Below are positions 11,541 to 22,589 of a DNA stretch of 64,000 nucleotides, one piece after another. Below the pieces are notes generated by a model that had not been told where the DNA came from, did no database searches, and saw nothing but the letters and a program-made list of their open reading frames with translations. The stretch comes from Voacanga thouarsii (taxonomy: Eukaryota; Streptophyta; Magnoliopsida; Gentianales; Apocynaceae). Position 1 is the first letter of the stretch. Each line of letters opens with the position of its first letter. The DNA lies in NCBI GenBank assembly GCA_026120185.1, contig JANUWF010003368.1, forward strand, positions 682,001 to 746,000, in the 5' to 3' direction. The position numbers and the translations under genes are program-made.

Positions 11541-12983
11541 GCAGCACTGTTGGGCAGCATAATTTTCTGATATTCTCGAAACATTTTACTTTCCGCAAAG
11601 TTGAACAATTTACTTTCTCTGTCTTTTACATTATGCTTTAGGATAATTACTGCTGGATACTTGTTTATTTTCAGTCTTTTTCTTATATTATGCATATTCC
11701 TATCTTTTTGATATTCTTGTTTTTTATTGATGACAAAGGGGGAGAGATATTGATGAACTGGTCTGATATGATCTGATAATCTGTTAACTATGAACTAGTT
11801 GTGGGATCTAATAATTTGTTAATTGTTATGGGGGAGAAAATGATAAACTGTTATGATGAACCATTTTTGGGGAACTGTTATGAAAAATTGATATATAAAC
11901 TATTTTGAACTGTTATGAGAAATAATATGATGAATTGTTTTGAAGGAAAAATTGATGAACTGATATGAATCTGTTATGAGAAACTAATAAGATGAATAGT
12001 TGTAGGAGAGAAAAAGACTGTTGTGAGGAGAGAAAGATGAACTGAATGAACTGCTATGAAAATTGATATGATGAACTGCTATATGATAATTCGTTATGAA
12101 AACTGATATGATCTGATATCTGCATGAATTGATATGACTGATATGAGATGAACTGGTACTATTATGATATGAACTGAACTGCATGAACTATTATGAATTG
12201 ATATAAACTGATATATTCGGCATGCATATAACTGATGATATATGGAAATATATGGGATTTAAATTGTTTTGATAAGAATTGCATGAACTGATATGATTTA
12301 ATTTACAGTATATGTTCACTGAAAATCTTCTGCCTGAGTAGTTGGATTTATGACATTCTGTTTATGATTACTCAATTCAAAAAGCAATTTCTGTATCTTA
12401 AAGGTATCTTTGAGACTAAATTCTGTGATAAAGTTAAAATTTTAATAAGATAGAATCTTTAAAACATTTCTTGAAAAACCAAAAAATCCATTATCTCGTA
12501 CATTGAGTCAGGGGGAGTTTTAGACTCAGATGTTTTTTATCCAAACAAAAGTTCTTGTAAGAAGTCACATTGAATTGAAAATATACCTTTTGGACATCCA
12601 AAATTGGTATCCAAAATGGATTTCTGAAAACACTTGTTTTATACATTCTTCGAAAACTGTTTTGGACGCACATTTTGGTCGTATAAATCTTAATTTCTAC
12701 TTTTCCCTCTTATGTTTAAAATATTCATATAAGCATATATTTGAGGGGGGTATCTTATCATATGGCTTGTCTACTATCTCTTCTTTATCAAATCATTTTG
12801 AATATTTATATAGAGATATGAAAGGATTTAGGCTCATTGAGATATGTTTACAAGCTAATGTTCATAAGCTCTCTTTGAGATCTATACTGTGAGATTGCAT
12901 TTATTTGCACCTCTTTCATTCAACATGTTCACTCATTACATATTATTTGTGTTATGTTTGTCATCACTCAAAAAGAGGGAGAT
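11541..12983 (+). repeat. S1 3' non-coding tail with several polypurine tracts and a degenerate ATATGAACTG-type array
   Basis: No coding potential. Purine tracts CAAAGGGGGAGAG (11734), ATGGGGGAGAAAA (11828), CAGGGGGAG (12509) and GAGGGGGG (12743) resemble the true PPT before the LTR. Between about 11750 and 12310 short units such as GATATGAACTG, AACTGTTATGA and GATGAACTG recur every 10-30 bp in degenerate form. Multiple PPTs between the last ORF and the 3' LTR are a known Sirevirus trait. Confidence 0.75.
12970..12983 (+). other. Polypurine tract of S1
   Basis: AAAAAGAGGGAGAT directly before the 3' LTR; it is the plus-strand primer site in this family. Confidence 0.85.
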
Positions 12984-14187
12984 TGTTAGCCCTAAGGGCT
13001 TTCTTCTATGTTTTGACTTATGACAAATATTGATATGGACTAACTTGTTAATCTATTGTGATAGAACATATTTGACCTCTATTCTTCTAAAGCATTCAGA
13101 TAAAATTATTTGGCAACTCTTTTGTGATTGAATTCAAGAACGGAAGATCAAAAGAGAAGAATAGTTTAGACTAGGAAGTGTTATTAAGGTATATATATTA
13201 ATTCCTATGTCTCTTTATCTCTTGATTCATTTGACTTTACCTTGAAGCACCAAAGGAGAAGATTTCAAAGTTTTTGAAAATCTCAGAATTTTGGATTGAA
13301 TAGTTTGAATCCAAAAGATTCATCCAAAATCTTGTAAATTGTGTTGAAAAGTTTCTACCTGAAATAGTGCCATTTTGGACTTACATTTTGGATGCATTGT
13401 CGTCCAAATCCCAAGTCCAAAATACGGATAAGTTTAAACATAAAATTATAGCCGTTTCTTTATGACCGTTGACACTTCACATTTTAGCTCTATAAATAGC
13501 CTCTAAAGCAAGATTAGAGATAAGATTTTTGAAACATTCATCTTAGAAATACTATTGCTCAATATTTTCAAAAATCACCTTTTATCATTACTTCAAAGTG
13601 AATTCATTTTGTATCAAAGGTAAAAGTACTTGTGCTTTGTATCCGAGTAAACATCTGCTCAAATAAGTGAGTTTTTTTACTGTTCTATTGATATTTCAAT
13701 CTCTATTGGAGTGCAAGGTTGTGGTGTAAAACCCGTTGGGGTGAGCGTTGTATTGGTTATTGTTCAAGGTTGTGGTGTAAAACCTAGTTGGGGTGATCTT
13801 TGATGTGATTGCTTGATTGAGAGGTTGTAGAAAACCTAGTGTGGTGATCCTCTCTTGTATGTGGTACTGTTTGATTTCATTAAGTGAAGTAAATGAAATC
13901 TGGTTGAAAATCCTTAAGTGTGAGTTTAAGGTAGTGGATGTAGATCTTGGTAGATCGAACCACTATACATTCCTTGTCTCACTTCATTTTGTTATTCATT
14001 TACTGCCTTAAGTTTCTTTCTTTGTCTAAATCTGGATTTACATTTTCGAATTCTTGGATAACTTTCTATGTTTCTATAAAGTCGGTCTAACCAACTTGGT
14101 GATCATTATTATCCTGTATTTTTGACAAATCGAAAAAAGATTTTAGCTTGCCAAAAACCTTATTTACCCCCCCTCTAAGGTTTTTCA
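12984..14187 (+). repeat. 3' LTR of Sirevirus S1
   Basis: 1204 bp, same ends as the 5' LTR. Compared with it, 43 bp are missing at 13156-13162 (a single GAAGAAT where the 5' LTR has two) and about 14 bp are extra near 13433-13447. A TATA box lies at 13491-13498. The target duplication GCTTA follows. Confidence 0.92.
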
Positions 14188-14445
14188 GCTTATATTGAGC
14201 AGGGTGAAGCGTTAGAAGATGAACTCCAGTTTATTTATTTATTTATGTTTTGAATTTATTTCAAAAGACGGTTGTTAATTTTGATTTTCCAGACTTATAT
14301 AATTTTTTCTTCTGGATGTAATTAAATTATTTCTTTAATTTTATTTAGTAGATTTTTTCTTTCGTTTCTCGTTATAAAGACCCCTCGTCTATTGGACGGG
14401 ACGACATCCTGCCCTATGTAGGTACCTAGGGTGTGGGGTGTTACA

Positions 14446-15356
14446 AATACTGTATTTTGTATTTTAAATATTTTCTAATATCACTATAAGGAAATATTAA
14501 CCCCAAAGATAATACTGCGTTAGCCATGTCTCCGACCTATAGGTAAAATGACTAAAAGACTCTACACATCGCCGTGCAGTTAGAGAGGCAAAAGTGTACT
14601 AACACTTCTTTAAAAGATATATACCATCCTTAGGCTTCTAGTCTAATGATCCACAACTTCTTGGAATATTTTCGCTTTCCAAGGGAGCTATCCTAAAGCA
14701 AATATGCAAGTCATGTTCCCTAGGGCCCTGGGTATTTAGATCATTCAAACAACCACAAGGGGCGATATAGTATAAAAGTTATCTTGTACAAGTTTATTTT
14801 AACTAATTAGTTACATATACCCAACATACAAGTCTATTGGTTCTACAATAGAACTTCAACTATAGTATATCAAAGTATACGCTTCTAACTTCGTCAGACC
14901 ACTAACTCATACTTAAGCTGTAGAGTACAAGTCCACGTTGTAGGGGTAGTAGTCTAGGTTTCTACCATATAGTACTCTTAGAAACCACTCCTACAGGTCC
15001 AATTCTATGTATTCAAAATATGCTTGTGTTATGAAATAAGAAGACTATTCATTGACTAAAGGTAAGCCATTCTACATTTAGATTTCATAACACAATAACC
15101 TTACTATGATGAAATTTCCATTCTCATCATTCGGTTAAGAACAATAGTTTATGTGTTAAATAACCCATGGTCCATACTTTATTGTGAAAGACCTCTATTC
15201 ACATGAACCATTTACTTAAACATAATGGGTCTTTTCTAGCAAAATTGTGCACAAAAATAAAGAAGAATTTAAAAACAATTCCTAAAAATAAAACTTTTAT
15301 TAATACAAATCAAAATTAAATCAGAAACCTAGTCTAAGAGGGCATATATCCCAACA
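14446..15356 (-). mobile_element. Partial copia LTR of the C2 family, cut by G0
   Basis: The reverse complement begins TGTTGGGATATATGCCC (15356 leftward) and follows the LTR of C2 (48488-50515) through the TCTTAGACTAGG start to the CAAAATACAGTATTT stretch, where it is cut at 14446 by the end of G0. The rest should lie left of the window. No polypurine tract adjoins its start at 15357, so it is either a 5' LTR or a solo LTR. Confidence 0.8.
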
Positions 15357-15990
15357 TGCTCAACCATTAATATAAAATTTACAAGGAATAGCAGGAGACA
15401 TTGGGTAGAAAGATAAGCATATCAAATCAATATCATTTGACAACGAAAAGAAAGTTTTGAGTATCACAAAGAATTACAAAAAATAAAAGAGTGAAAGATT
15501 TGTGAAGATGGTGATATTAGGAATTCAAAGATAAGAGGGGTTAACTAGAGAAGCCACAAATTAATGTGTGCTAACTTAAAGGAATGAAATAAAACATGAA
15601 ATGAATGGAGTGAATTCAATGAAGTAAAAATAGAAAGTCATCATAGCTTCAACATAGAAAGCGTTTAGAAGATGGTTGAAAAGTTTATGAATAATAATTG
15701 CAAACATTGACTAGAGTAGCAAATGTTGCTTTAATTAACTAAATATTTAGAAGAAAATTCACAACAAATGGAGAAAAAAAGAGTTGGCAAGAAATAGCTC
15801 GAAAGAGAAAGCACATGATAAAGTGTGGAAGTCAAAAGAACGAAGAAGAATAAGAAATAGATGGAATAAGTCCAATGAAATAAGAAATAGACAGTCAACA
15901 TGTAACTGATATAAAGAAATTGGGTACAATGTAGATGTATTTGATAAGTGGCAATTTTCTAACAATGAATGAAGTAGCTAAGGTGGCCTT
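15357..15990. other. AT-rich stretch with no recognisable gene
   Basis: I see no family motif on either strand. A 68-codon frame on the minus strand (15759-15965) is low-complexity Leu/Phe/Ser and is not credible as a gene. It may be old host or transposon sequence between the copia LTR relic and C3. Confidence 0.5.
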
Positions 15991-15994
15991 CTAT

Positions 15995-16690
15995 AATCAA
16001 GAAGAATGGGCCAAGGAGTTATTAGAACTCATACATTCTGATGTATGTGGTCCAATGTCAATACAAGCAAGAGGATGTTATAACTATTTCATAACCTTTA
16101 TCCGATGATTTCTCACGATTTTGGTATTTGTATTTAATGAAGTACAAATCTGAGACCTTTGATAAGTTCAAATACTTCAAGAATGAAATAGAGAAACAAC
16201 TTGGCAAAAGTATTAAGACTCTAAGATCTGATCGAGGAGGAGAATTCTTGAGCCAAGAGTTTCTAAGTTATCTTAGAGATAATAGGATATTATCTCAATA
16301 GACTCCACCACATACACCTCAACATAATGGTGTATCTGAGAGAAGGAATCGAACCCTTGGTATGGACCATGATGGCTTCTGTAGACCTAGTAAAATCATT
16401 TTGGGGGTATGCACTAGAGATTTCTGTTTATATACTAAATAGAGTTCCGACAAAATCGATTGATTCTACCCCATTTGGGATGTTCTTTGGTAAGAAACCA
16501 AAGTTATCTCACTTGCAAGTATGGGATTGTCCTACCTTTGTCAAAAGGCCACAATCAGACAAACTTGATAGTAAGTCTAACAAGTGTTTGTTTGTGGGAT
16601 ATTCGAAAGAATCTCTCGGATATTACTTCTACCTACCCTCTAAAAACAAAGTGTTTGTTTCGAAGCATGCCATCTTTTTAGAAAAGTAGC
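15995..16690 (+). pseudogene. C3 integrase, broken
   Basis: The catalytic motifs appear in order: LELIHSDVCGPM (about 16023), LRSDRGGEFLS (about 16220) and NGVSERRNRTL (about 16325), that is D, D and E. They lie in different frames because of shifts near 16095 and 16340, and a TAG lies near 16300 in QQTPPHTPQ. The C-terminal part (16327-16689) includes FWGYALEISVYILNRVPTKS and KLDSKSNKCLFVGYSKE. No N-terminal zinc domain is present because of the truncation. Confidence 0.88.
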
Positions 16691-16899
16691 ACATGCTTAA
16701 AGGGGACAGTGGGAGTAAAATTGAACTTAGTGAAGTTCAAGAAGATCAAACAAACAAGGATCAACCGTCTGATCTCACATCTACTGAGAGAATAGATGAA
16801 CCTTCTACTATATAAGAACCTCGTAGGTCTAGTAGGATACGTATGGCCCCTGAGAGATAGGGATTTCTTATTAGTGACCACAATGACTTATTGCTCGTA

Positions 16900-18477
16900 G
16901 ATGAAGATGAGCCTACTACCTACAAGGATGTTTTGAACAGTTTAGAATCTGGCAAATGGCTTGAAGCCATGAAGTCAAAAATGGATTCCATGTACGACAA
17001 CCAAGTATAGACTTTGGTTGATCCACCCAAAGGAATTAAACCTATTAAGTGTAAATGGGTTTTCAAGAAGAAAATGGACATGGATGGTAACGTAGTTACC
17101 TATAAAGTACGACTAGTGGCGAAAGGTTATCGTCAACAACATGGTATTGACTACGATGAAACCTTCTCTCCAGTAGCCATGTTAAAATCCATCAGGATAC
17201 TCCTAACCATTTCTATTCATTATGATTATGAGATTTGACAAATGGATGTGAAAACAGCTTTCCTAAACGGAAATCTGACTGAGGAAGTGTATATGATACA
17301 ACCTGAGGGTTTCACATCTAATGATAGCACAAAGGTGTGTAAGCTGCAAAGGTCCATTTATGGACTTAAGCAAGCTTCTAGGAGTTGGAACATTCGTTTT
17401 GATGAAACAATCAAAGAGTTTAGTTTCTTTCAAAATATGGATGAGCCTTGTGTATACAAGAAGGTCAGTAGGAGCGCAATCGTTTTCTTATTGCTTTATG
17501 TAGATGACATATTGCTAATAGGAAACGATATATTTGTCTTGCAAATGGTTAAAATTTGGTTGTCCAAACAATTCTCCATGAAAGACCTTGGAGAAGCAAC
17601 CTATATCTTGGAATAAGGATCTATAGAGATAGATCCAAAAGGTTGCTAGGACTTTCGCAGTCTACATGCATAGATAAAGTGCTAAAGTGGTGTAGCATGG
17701 ATCAATCCAAAAAGGGATTCTTACCCATGTCACATGGTGTAAGCTTTTCAAAGTTGATGTATCCCAAGACACAAGTTAAAAGGGATCACATGAGTAAGAT
17801 TCTATATGCTTCGACAGTTGGATCTATCATGTACGCTATGATATGTACAAGGCCTGATGTATCTTGTGCTCTCAGTTTGACGAGCAGATACTAATCTAAC
17901 CTTGGTGAGGGTCATTGGGCAGCTGTAAAGAACATCCTTAAGTACTTATGAAGGACTAAGGATGTGTTCTTAATATATGAAGAAGGTGATTTGAAAATAA
18001 ACGGGTATACTGATGCCAGTTTTCAATCTGACAAAGTGATTTCAAATCACAATTCAGTTACGTGTTTACATTGTGCGGAGGGGCAATAAGTTGGAAGAGT
18101 TCCAAACAAGAGACTATTTCCGACTCTACGACAGAAGTTGAGTACATAGCTGCTTCTGAAGCAGCTAAGGAGGCTATTTGGATCAAGAAGTTTGTGACAG
18201 AACTGGGTGTGGTTCCTAGTGTTGTTAGTCCAATATCTTTGTATTGTGACAACAACGGAGTCATTGCACAAGCAAAGAAGCCATGATCTCACCAACAATC
18301 TAAACATATACTACGACGCTATCATCTGATTCGAGAGATTATAGATAGGAATGATGTAAAGATAGAGAGAGTTTCTACGGATGAGAACATAGCTGATCCA
18401 CTTACAAAAGCACTATCCCAAAAGAAACATGATAGGCATGTTGAGTCATTCGGTATTAGATACATAAATGATTAGCT
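16900..18477 (+). pseudogene. C3 reverse transcriptase and RNase H, broken
   Basis: RT motifs in order: KWVFKKKMDMDGNV (near 17055), MDVKTAFLNGNLTEEVYM (17242), YGLKQASRSWN (near 17360), intact catalytic LYVDDILLIGND (near 17495), then YASTVGSIMYAMICTRPDV. A frameshift lies near 17610 and stops at about 17008, 17236 and 17892. RNase H follows with SWKSSKQETISDSTTEVEYI (18089) and CDNNGVIAQAKKP (18245), then stops within the connection. It ends with the family C-terminus near 18475. Confidence 0.88.
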
Positions 18478-18483
18478 CTAGTG

Positions 18484-18494
18484 TAAGTGGGAGT
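18484..18494 (+). other. Polypurine tract of C3
   Basis: TAAGTGGGAGT immediately 5' of the 3' LTR. It matches the C2 tract CAAGTGGGAGAT in the same place. Confidence 0.8.
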
Positions 18495-18495
18495 T

Positions 18496-19858
18496 TGTTA
18501 GTGTTATGCTTTAGAGGCATTCACTGGTACATTGTATATGACACATTTTATTTAATAAAAGGCGTTATTTATCTTACAGTATCTTTTGTTTACTTTTGGG
18601 TAAAATAACTGTTAGATAAAGTCCCTAGTACAACACTGTGTTAAGAAAATCATGATAGAGATCATGATATGAGATTCCTACTACACTGTATAGTGTTAGT
18701 ACTTAAATAGTCCCTAGTCGTAGTATTAATGAGACTGAACATCATTAATGCATTAAGACTAGCATGTGTTAGACTTCCTAATTTGATCAGGCGGTGGTTC
18801 TCATATCCGTGAGTATTGAGATACTCAAAGTTAACACATGGATACTTGTTAATAGGACAAGTATATTGGATGACCTAGCTATGAGATAATCACATGGATA
18901 ACTATTTAGTGCCAGTGATATAATCTTAATATAACAAACGTGCAAGTATCCTTAGACTTGAGATCTCCAAGGTACTTTGTGTTGCTGAGCATTGTGCTTT
19001 GATTCCAATCTTTGGAGCTAGATCGAGGGCCGCCTATGGGATGGATATTGGGTACATTGTGAGGTAAGCGAAAGTAGTTGAGAAGGCCAATAAAAGATTC
19101 ACCACTCCTAATAGTAGGGCAAAAATCTCATAGCCACTTGTAGGAATTACTACTCGAGAAGTCCTAGGTCAAGGCAACTGTGTATTGGAAACAGTTCCAA
19201 TTGATACACGTCTAGAGTAGTGAGTTCCTAGTATAAGTATTATTATATTCGGACCTGAATTAATATATATTCTGGAGGGAGTTAGCACTAATTCTATACT
19301 CCAGACCGAATGAGATATTGTATGGTGAAAGGAGTTAATTGCACCGTAATTTGTTATTGAAGGGTTCATATCAAGCTACTTGACTTCCTGGACTCTTGGG
19401 TGGTCATGATGTATTTCTAGATACCGCTCATAATCTGGAAATATGGGTTTATTAATTGATGAATTAATAAACCAATCCTGATTAGAATCAATATGATTAA
19501 TTCTAATTAATTATGGATTATTAATCTCAAAGACATTTGAATTAATTCAAGTTTGCTACCAATTGACTGGGAAACCTAATAGGTCATACACAAAAGAGGA
19601 TTATATACTCAAGATGTTATTTGATAATATAGTGGGGTTAATTGCGAGAAAGAGAAGTTGTTGTGGAAAAATCATAATTAGTTATAATTTATGGTTCAAA
19701 TTGTAATTGTGAGAACTTGATGTTTCCAATTACAATTAAAGAATTCTAACTGTTTTAGAATTCTCAATTTTTAGTAGGCTTTTTTGTGTTATATGGAGAT
19801 ATGCACAAAACCTAATTTGAGTGTGATTCAAGGAAACAACTCTCCAAAACCCTTCTCT

Positions 19859-19928
<70 letters not shown>

Positions 19929-20283
19929 GTTCTTCAGAAAACAAGAAGAACAAAAACCCTAGCCGCCACTTTGATTTCTGCTAGCATAGAAATATCTTGG
20001 TGCTTGAGTGTCATCGTCCATGTAGATTTTTGTTAGAGACAATCATACACTGTGATTGTAGTGGTTGGACATTTAACTCTCATGGTGTTTGGTCAAGAGG
20101 ATTGCTGGATCGCACCTCAACTTGAAGAAGGAAAAATTTTATTTTTCAGATGCTCAAAGAAAGGTAAAATTGTTACCTTTATTCTCTTTATATCTTGTTT
20201 TCCACACATATGTGGATCTTGGGATAGTATCTCATTCTTATATTTTCACTGCGCCATATATGATATGCATGAGATACCTTACA
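18496..20283 (+). repeat. 3' LTR of C3, right end approximate
   Basis: Begins TGTTAGTGTTATGC. About 1.8 kb, with a long CT microsatellite and a transcribed-leader-like 3' part. The right end is set near 20283 (TTACA) because the following sequence reads as the envelope-like ORF start of S2 on the minus strand. No target duplication can be checked, as the left end is lost. Confidence 0.65.
19862..19925. repeat. (TC)n microsatellite
   Basis: About 32 uninterrupted TC units in the C3 3' LTR. The Ser/Leu-repeat frame over it is an artefact of the repeat. Confidence 0.95.
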
Positions 20284-20850
20284 CTAGCCGCTACTTTACT
20301 TTTCTTTCCCTTCTTCGTAGTTTGCCTGGTTCCCATTTCTGATTTTGATACTTTCATCACGACAGAAGTAGAAGGAGGATGAAGGATTTTTTATTTAGTT
20401 CGGGGAGGATGAAGCTACGAGGTGAGAGAAACAGAGAGAACAATAGCAGTTTCAAATTTCTAGGAGAGAGATAAATAGCCTTTTTTTGAGTTCCTAGGTT
20501 CTAGAGAGGATAAGTACAAATAGGTACTTTTAATCAGGGATTTGCACCAGAGATAGGGAAAAAAACACGGTTATTTGAAAATTAAAAAAAAAAAAATTGA
20601 CTTCTAGATTTATGCACTTTTTTATTCGAAAAAAAATTGGGCTTTTCATAAACTTTAGGCTACTGATATTTTAGATTTTGATTGAGTCCAAAATCGTTCG
20701 TCCAAAAGGCGAAATAAAATAAGTTCAGTTGATGGAATTTTAGATTCATGTTTCTTAAATATTGCATCCAAAATCTCTGTTTGAAAGGTGTATATTCAAT
20801 AGTTCTGCAAGAATGAACAAACCAATCCTTGGCAAAATAGTCAGTTACAT
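20284..20850 (-). pseudogene. Start of S2 envelope-like ORF and its leader, truncated
   Basis: On the minus strand an ATG at 20357 opens a short Lys-rich stretch (KVSKSEMGTRQTTKKGKK) like the N-terminus of the S1 envelope-like ORF, and runs into the C3 boundary. Upstream, 20360-20850 is non-coding and corresponds to S1 9546-10003, with CCAAAATC-type motifs. The assignment rests on position and composition. Confidence 0.45.
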
Positions 20851-22584
20851 AATTCTAGTAATTCCCAAACCTTTTCTCAGATGATTAAATCTATCTTCGG
20901 CCAGAGGTTTCGTAAAGATGCCTGCAAGCTGTTCATTGGTTGGAATGTATTCAACACACATATCACCCTTGAGCACATGATCTCTAATAAAATGATATTT
21001 AGTTTTAATGTGCTTAGTTCTAGTATGCTAAATAGGATTTTTGGTTAAATTAATATTACTAGTATTATCACACAAGATAGGCACATAAAATTTAAACCAA
21101 AATCAAACAAGGTGTTTTTCATCCATCGAATTTGCACGCAACAACTACCAGTTGCTATGAACTCAGCTTCGGTTGTTGAAAGAGAGACATATACTTGCTT
21201 TTTGCTATACCACGAGATAAGAGAATGTTCAAGAAATTGACAGTGACCACTGGTACTTTTTCTTTCAACCTTGCAACCGGCATAGTCGGCATCAATATAT
21301 CCTATAAGATAAAAAAAATTAGTTCGAGGATACTAAAGCCATAATCATGAGTTCTAATTAGGTATCTAAGGATTCATTTTACAACACATAGATGAGATTC
21401 CTTTAGACATGATTGAAATCTAGAACAAAGATATACTGAGAACATAATATCAGGCCTGCTAGCGATAAGATAGAGGAGACTTCCGATCTTACCTCTGTAT
21501 TTTGATTCATCCATTTTCTTACCTTTTTTATCTTTATCAAACTTTATCTAGGTGCTCATAGGTGTACTTATTTCTTTTGTTTCATTCATATCAAACCTTT
21601 TAAGTAGTTCCTTGGCATACTTGGTTTGATTTAAGAAGATTCCATCTTTGGTTTGCTTGATTTGAAGACCGAGAAAGAAATTAAGTTCTTCCATCATACT
21701 CATTTCAAATTCTTCCTGCATTGTCTTGGCAAATTTCTTGCACAAGGAACTATTAGTAGTTCCAAAAATAATATCATCAATATATATTTGCACAATTAGG
21801 ATATTATTAGACTTTTCAGACTTGCTAAATAATGTGGTATCAATTAAGCCTCTTGAAAATCCTTTTGAGAGAAGAAAATCACTTAGTTTTTCATACCATG
21901 CTCTTGGAACTTATTTTAAACCATAAAGGGCTTTTTAGAATTTGAAAACATGGTTTTGAAAACGTTCATGAGTGAAACCAGGAGGTTATTCTACATATAT
22001 TTCTTCTTCAATAAAACCATTTAAGAAAGCACTTTTAACATCTATTTGGTAGAGCATAAAACATTTGAAAGAAGTGAATACAAGCAACATTCTTATTGAT
22101 TCTAATCGTGTAACGGGAGTAAAGGTTTCATCATGATTAATGTTCTCTTCTTGATTAAATCCTTAGGCAACTAATTTAGCTTTATTTCTAATAACACTAC
22201 CATACTCATCAAGTTTGTTTCTAAATACCCACTTGGTGCCAATTACAGGATAGTCAAGTGGTTTAGGGATAAGCTTCTAAACTTGATTCCTTTCGGATTG
22301 ATTCAGCTCTTCTTGCATAGTCATAATCTAAAATTCATCATGTAAAGCTACGTCAACATAATTAGGTTTAGTACTAGAAAGTAGGGCAAAATTATCAACA
22401 AAATACTGTCTAGTTTTGACTTCGCAGCAAGGATCACCAATGATCTGCTCTTTTGGATGGACAATTTTGTACTTTCAATCTTTTCGCATATCATGATTTG
22501 TAAGTTCTTTAGTTTTTTTATTGTTTTCTTTAGCTTGTTGTTCTTCTAGTTCCTCTTCTTTGGCATGAATATCAAGTGGAGGAG
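20850..22584 (-). pseudogene. S2 reverse transcriptase and RNase H, broken
   Basis: Minus strand. RNase H lies at about 20850-21540 and the RT core at about 21541-22440. The best-preserved part (21793-21548) begins MQIYIDDIIFGTTNSSLCKK, so the YxDD catalytic pair is intact, and continues to FFLGLQIKQTKDG and ISTPMST. Upstream, motifs for the FLNGFIEEEIYVE and KWVFRNKLDEYG regions appear in shifted frames. The connection sequence toward integrase (HPKEQIIGDP-like, near 22440) is also kept. It ends at the target duplication of the solo LTR (22585-22589). Confidence 0.85.
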
Positions 22585-22589
22585 CCATA

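Larger units (their letters stand above)
1813..14187 (+). mobile_element. Complete Sirevirus-type Ty1/copia retrotransposon S1, defective
   Basis: Seen: two similar LTRs (1813-3043 and 12984-14187) bound a gag-protease-integrase-RT-RNase H region and a separate downstream ORF. A perfect 5-bp duplication GCTTA flanks it (1808-1812 and 14188-14192). Without the nested solo LTR it is about 10.8 kb. Known: order, size, gag with a CCHC knuckle, tRNA-Met primer site, envelope-like ORF after pol and several polypurine tracts are marks of plant Sireviruses. The first ~170 bp of the two LTRs differ at about 11 sites by eye, mostly transitions, so the insertion is not recent. All reading frames carry stops and frameshifts. 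It sits inside the Del LTR G0. Confidence 0.92.
1..14445 (+). mobile_element. Del/Tekay-type gypsy LTR (G0), partial, split by Sirevirus S1
   Basis: Seen: the segments 1-1812 and 14193-14445 together resemble the complete solo LTR at 42370-45582. Shared blocks include a GAGTACT...GGGTAGG stretch near 1254, a GGAGGCCACCTCC palindrome near 1318, a GGGTGTAGAG stretch near 1440, and the terminal GGGGTGTTACA ending at 14445. The LTR start lies left of the window. The 5 bp after its end are AATAC, the expected target duplication partner of an unseen left flank. A TATAAAG motif at 14373 lies about 70 bp before the LTR end, as in the other Del LTRs here. No coding sequence. Whether it is solo or part of a longer element cannot be told from this window. 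Confidence 0.8.
15991..20283 (+). mobile_element. 5'-truncated Ty1/copia element C3 with 3' LTR
   Basis: Coding similarity starts inside integrase (about 16005) and runs through RT and RNase H to a PPT and 3' LTR. The 5' LTR, gag and protease are absent. The frame pattern and motifs (YASTVGSIMYAM, LRSDRGGEF, LYVDDILLIGND) resemble C2 closely, so both belong to one broad non-Sirevirus copia group of Tork/Angela type (inferred). The right end is where Sirevirus S2 sequence begins; that boundary is good only to about 20 bp. Confidence 0.85.

Noticed and set aside
12530..12892. 120-codon plus-strand frame in the S1 tail
   Set aside because: Overlaps a frame on the other strand, has no family motif and lies in the non-coding region between PPTs and the LTR.
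19784..19984. Ser/Leu-repeat reading frame of 66 codons
   Set aside because: It is the translation of the (TC)n microsatellite in the C3 LTR.
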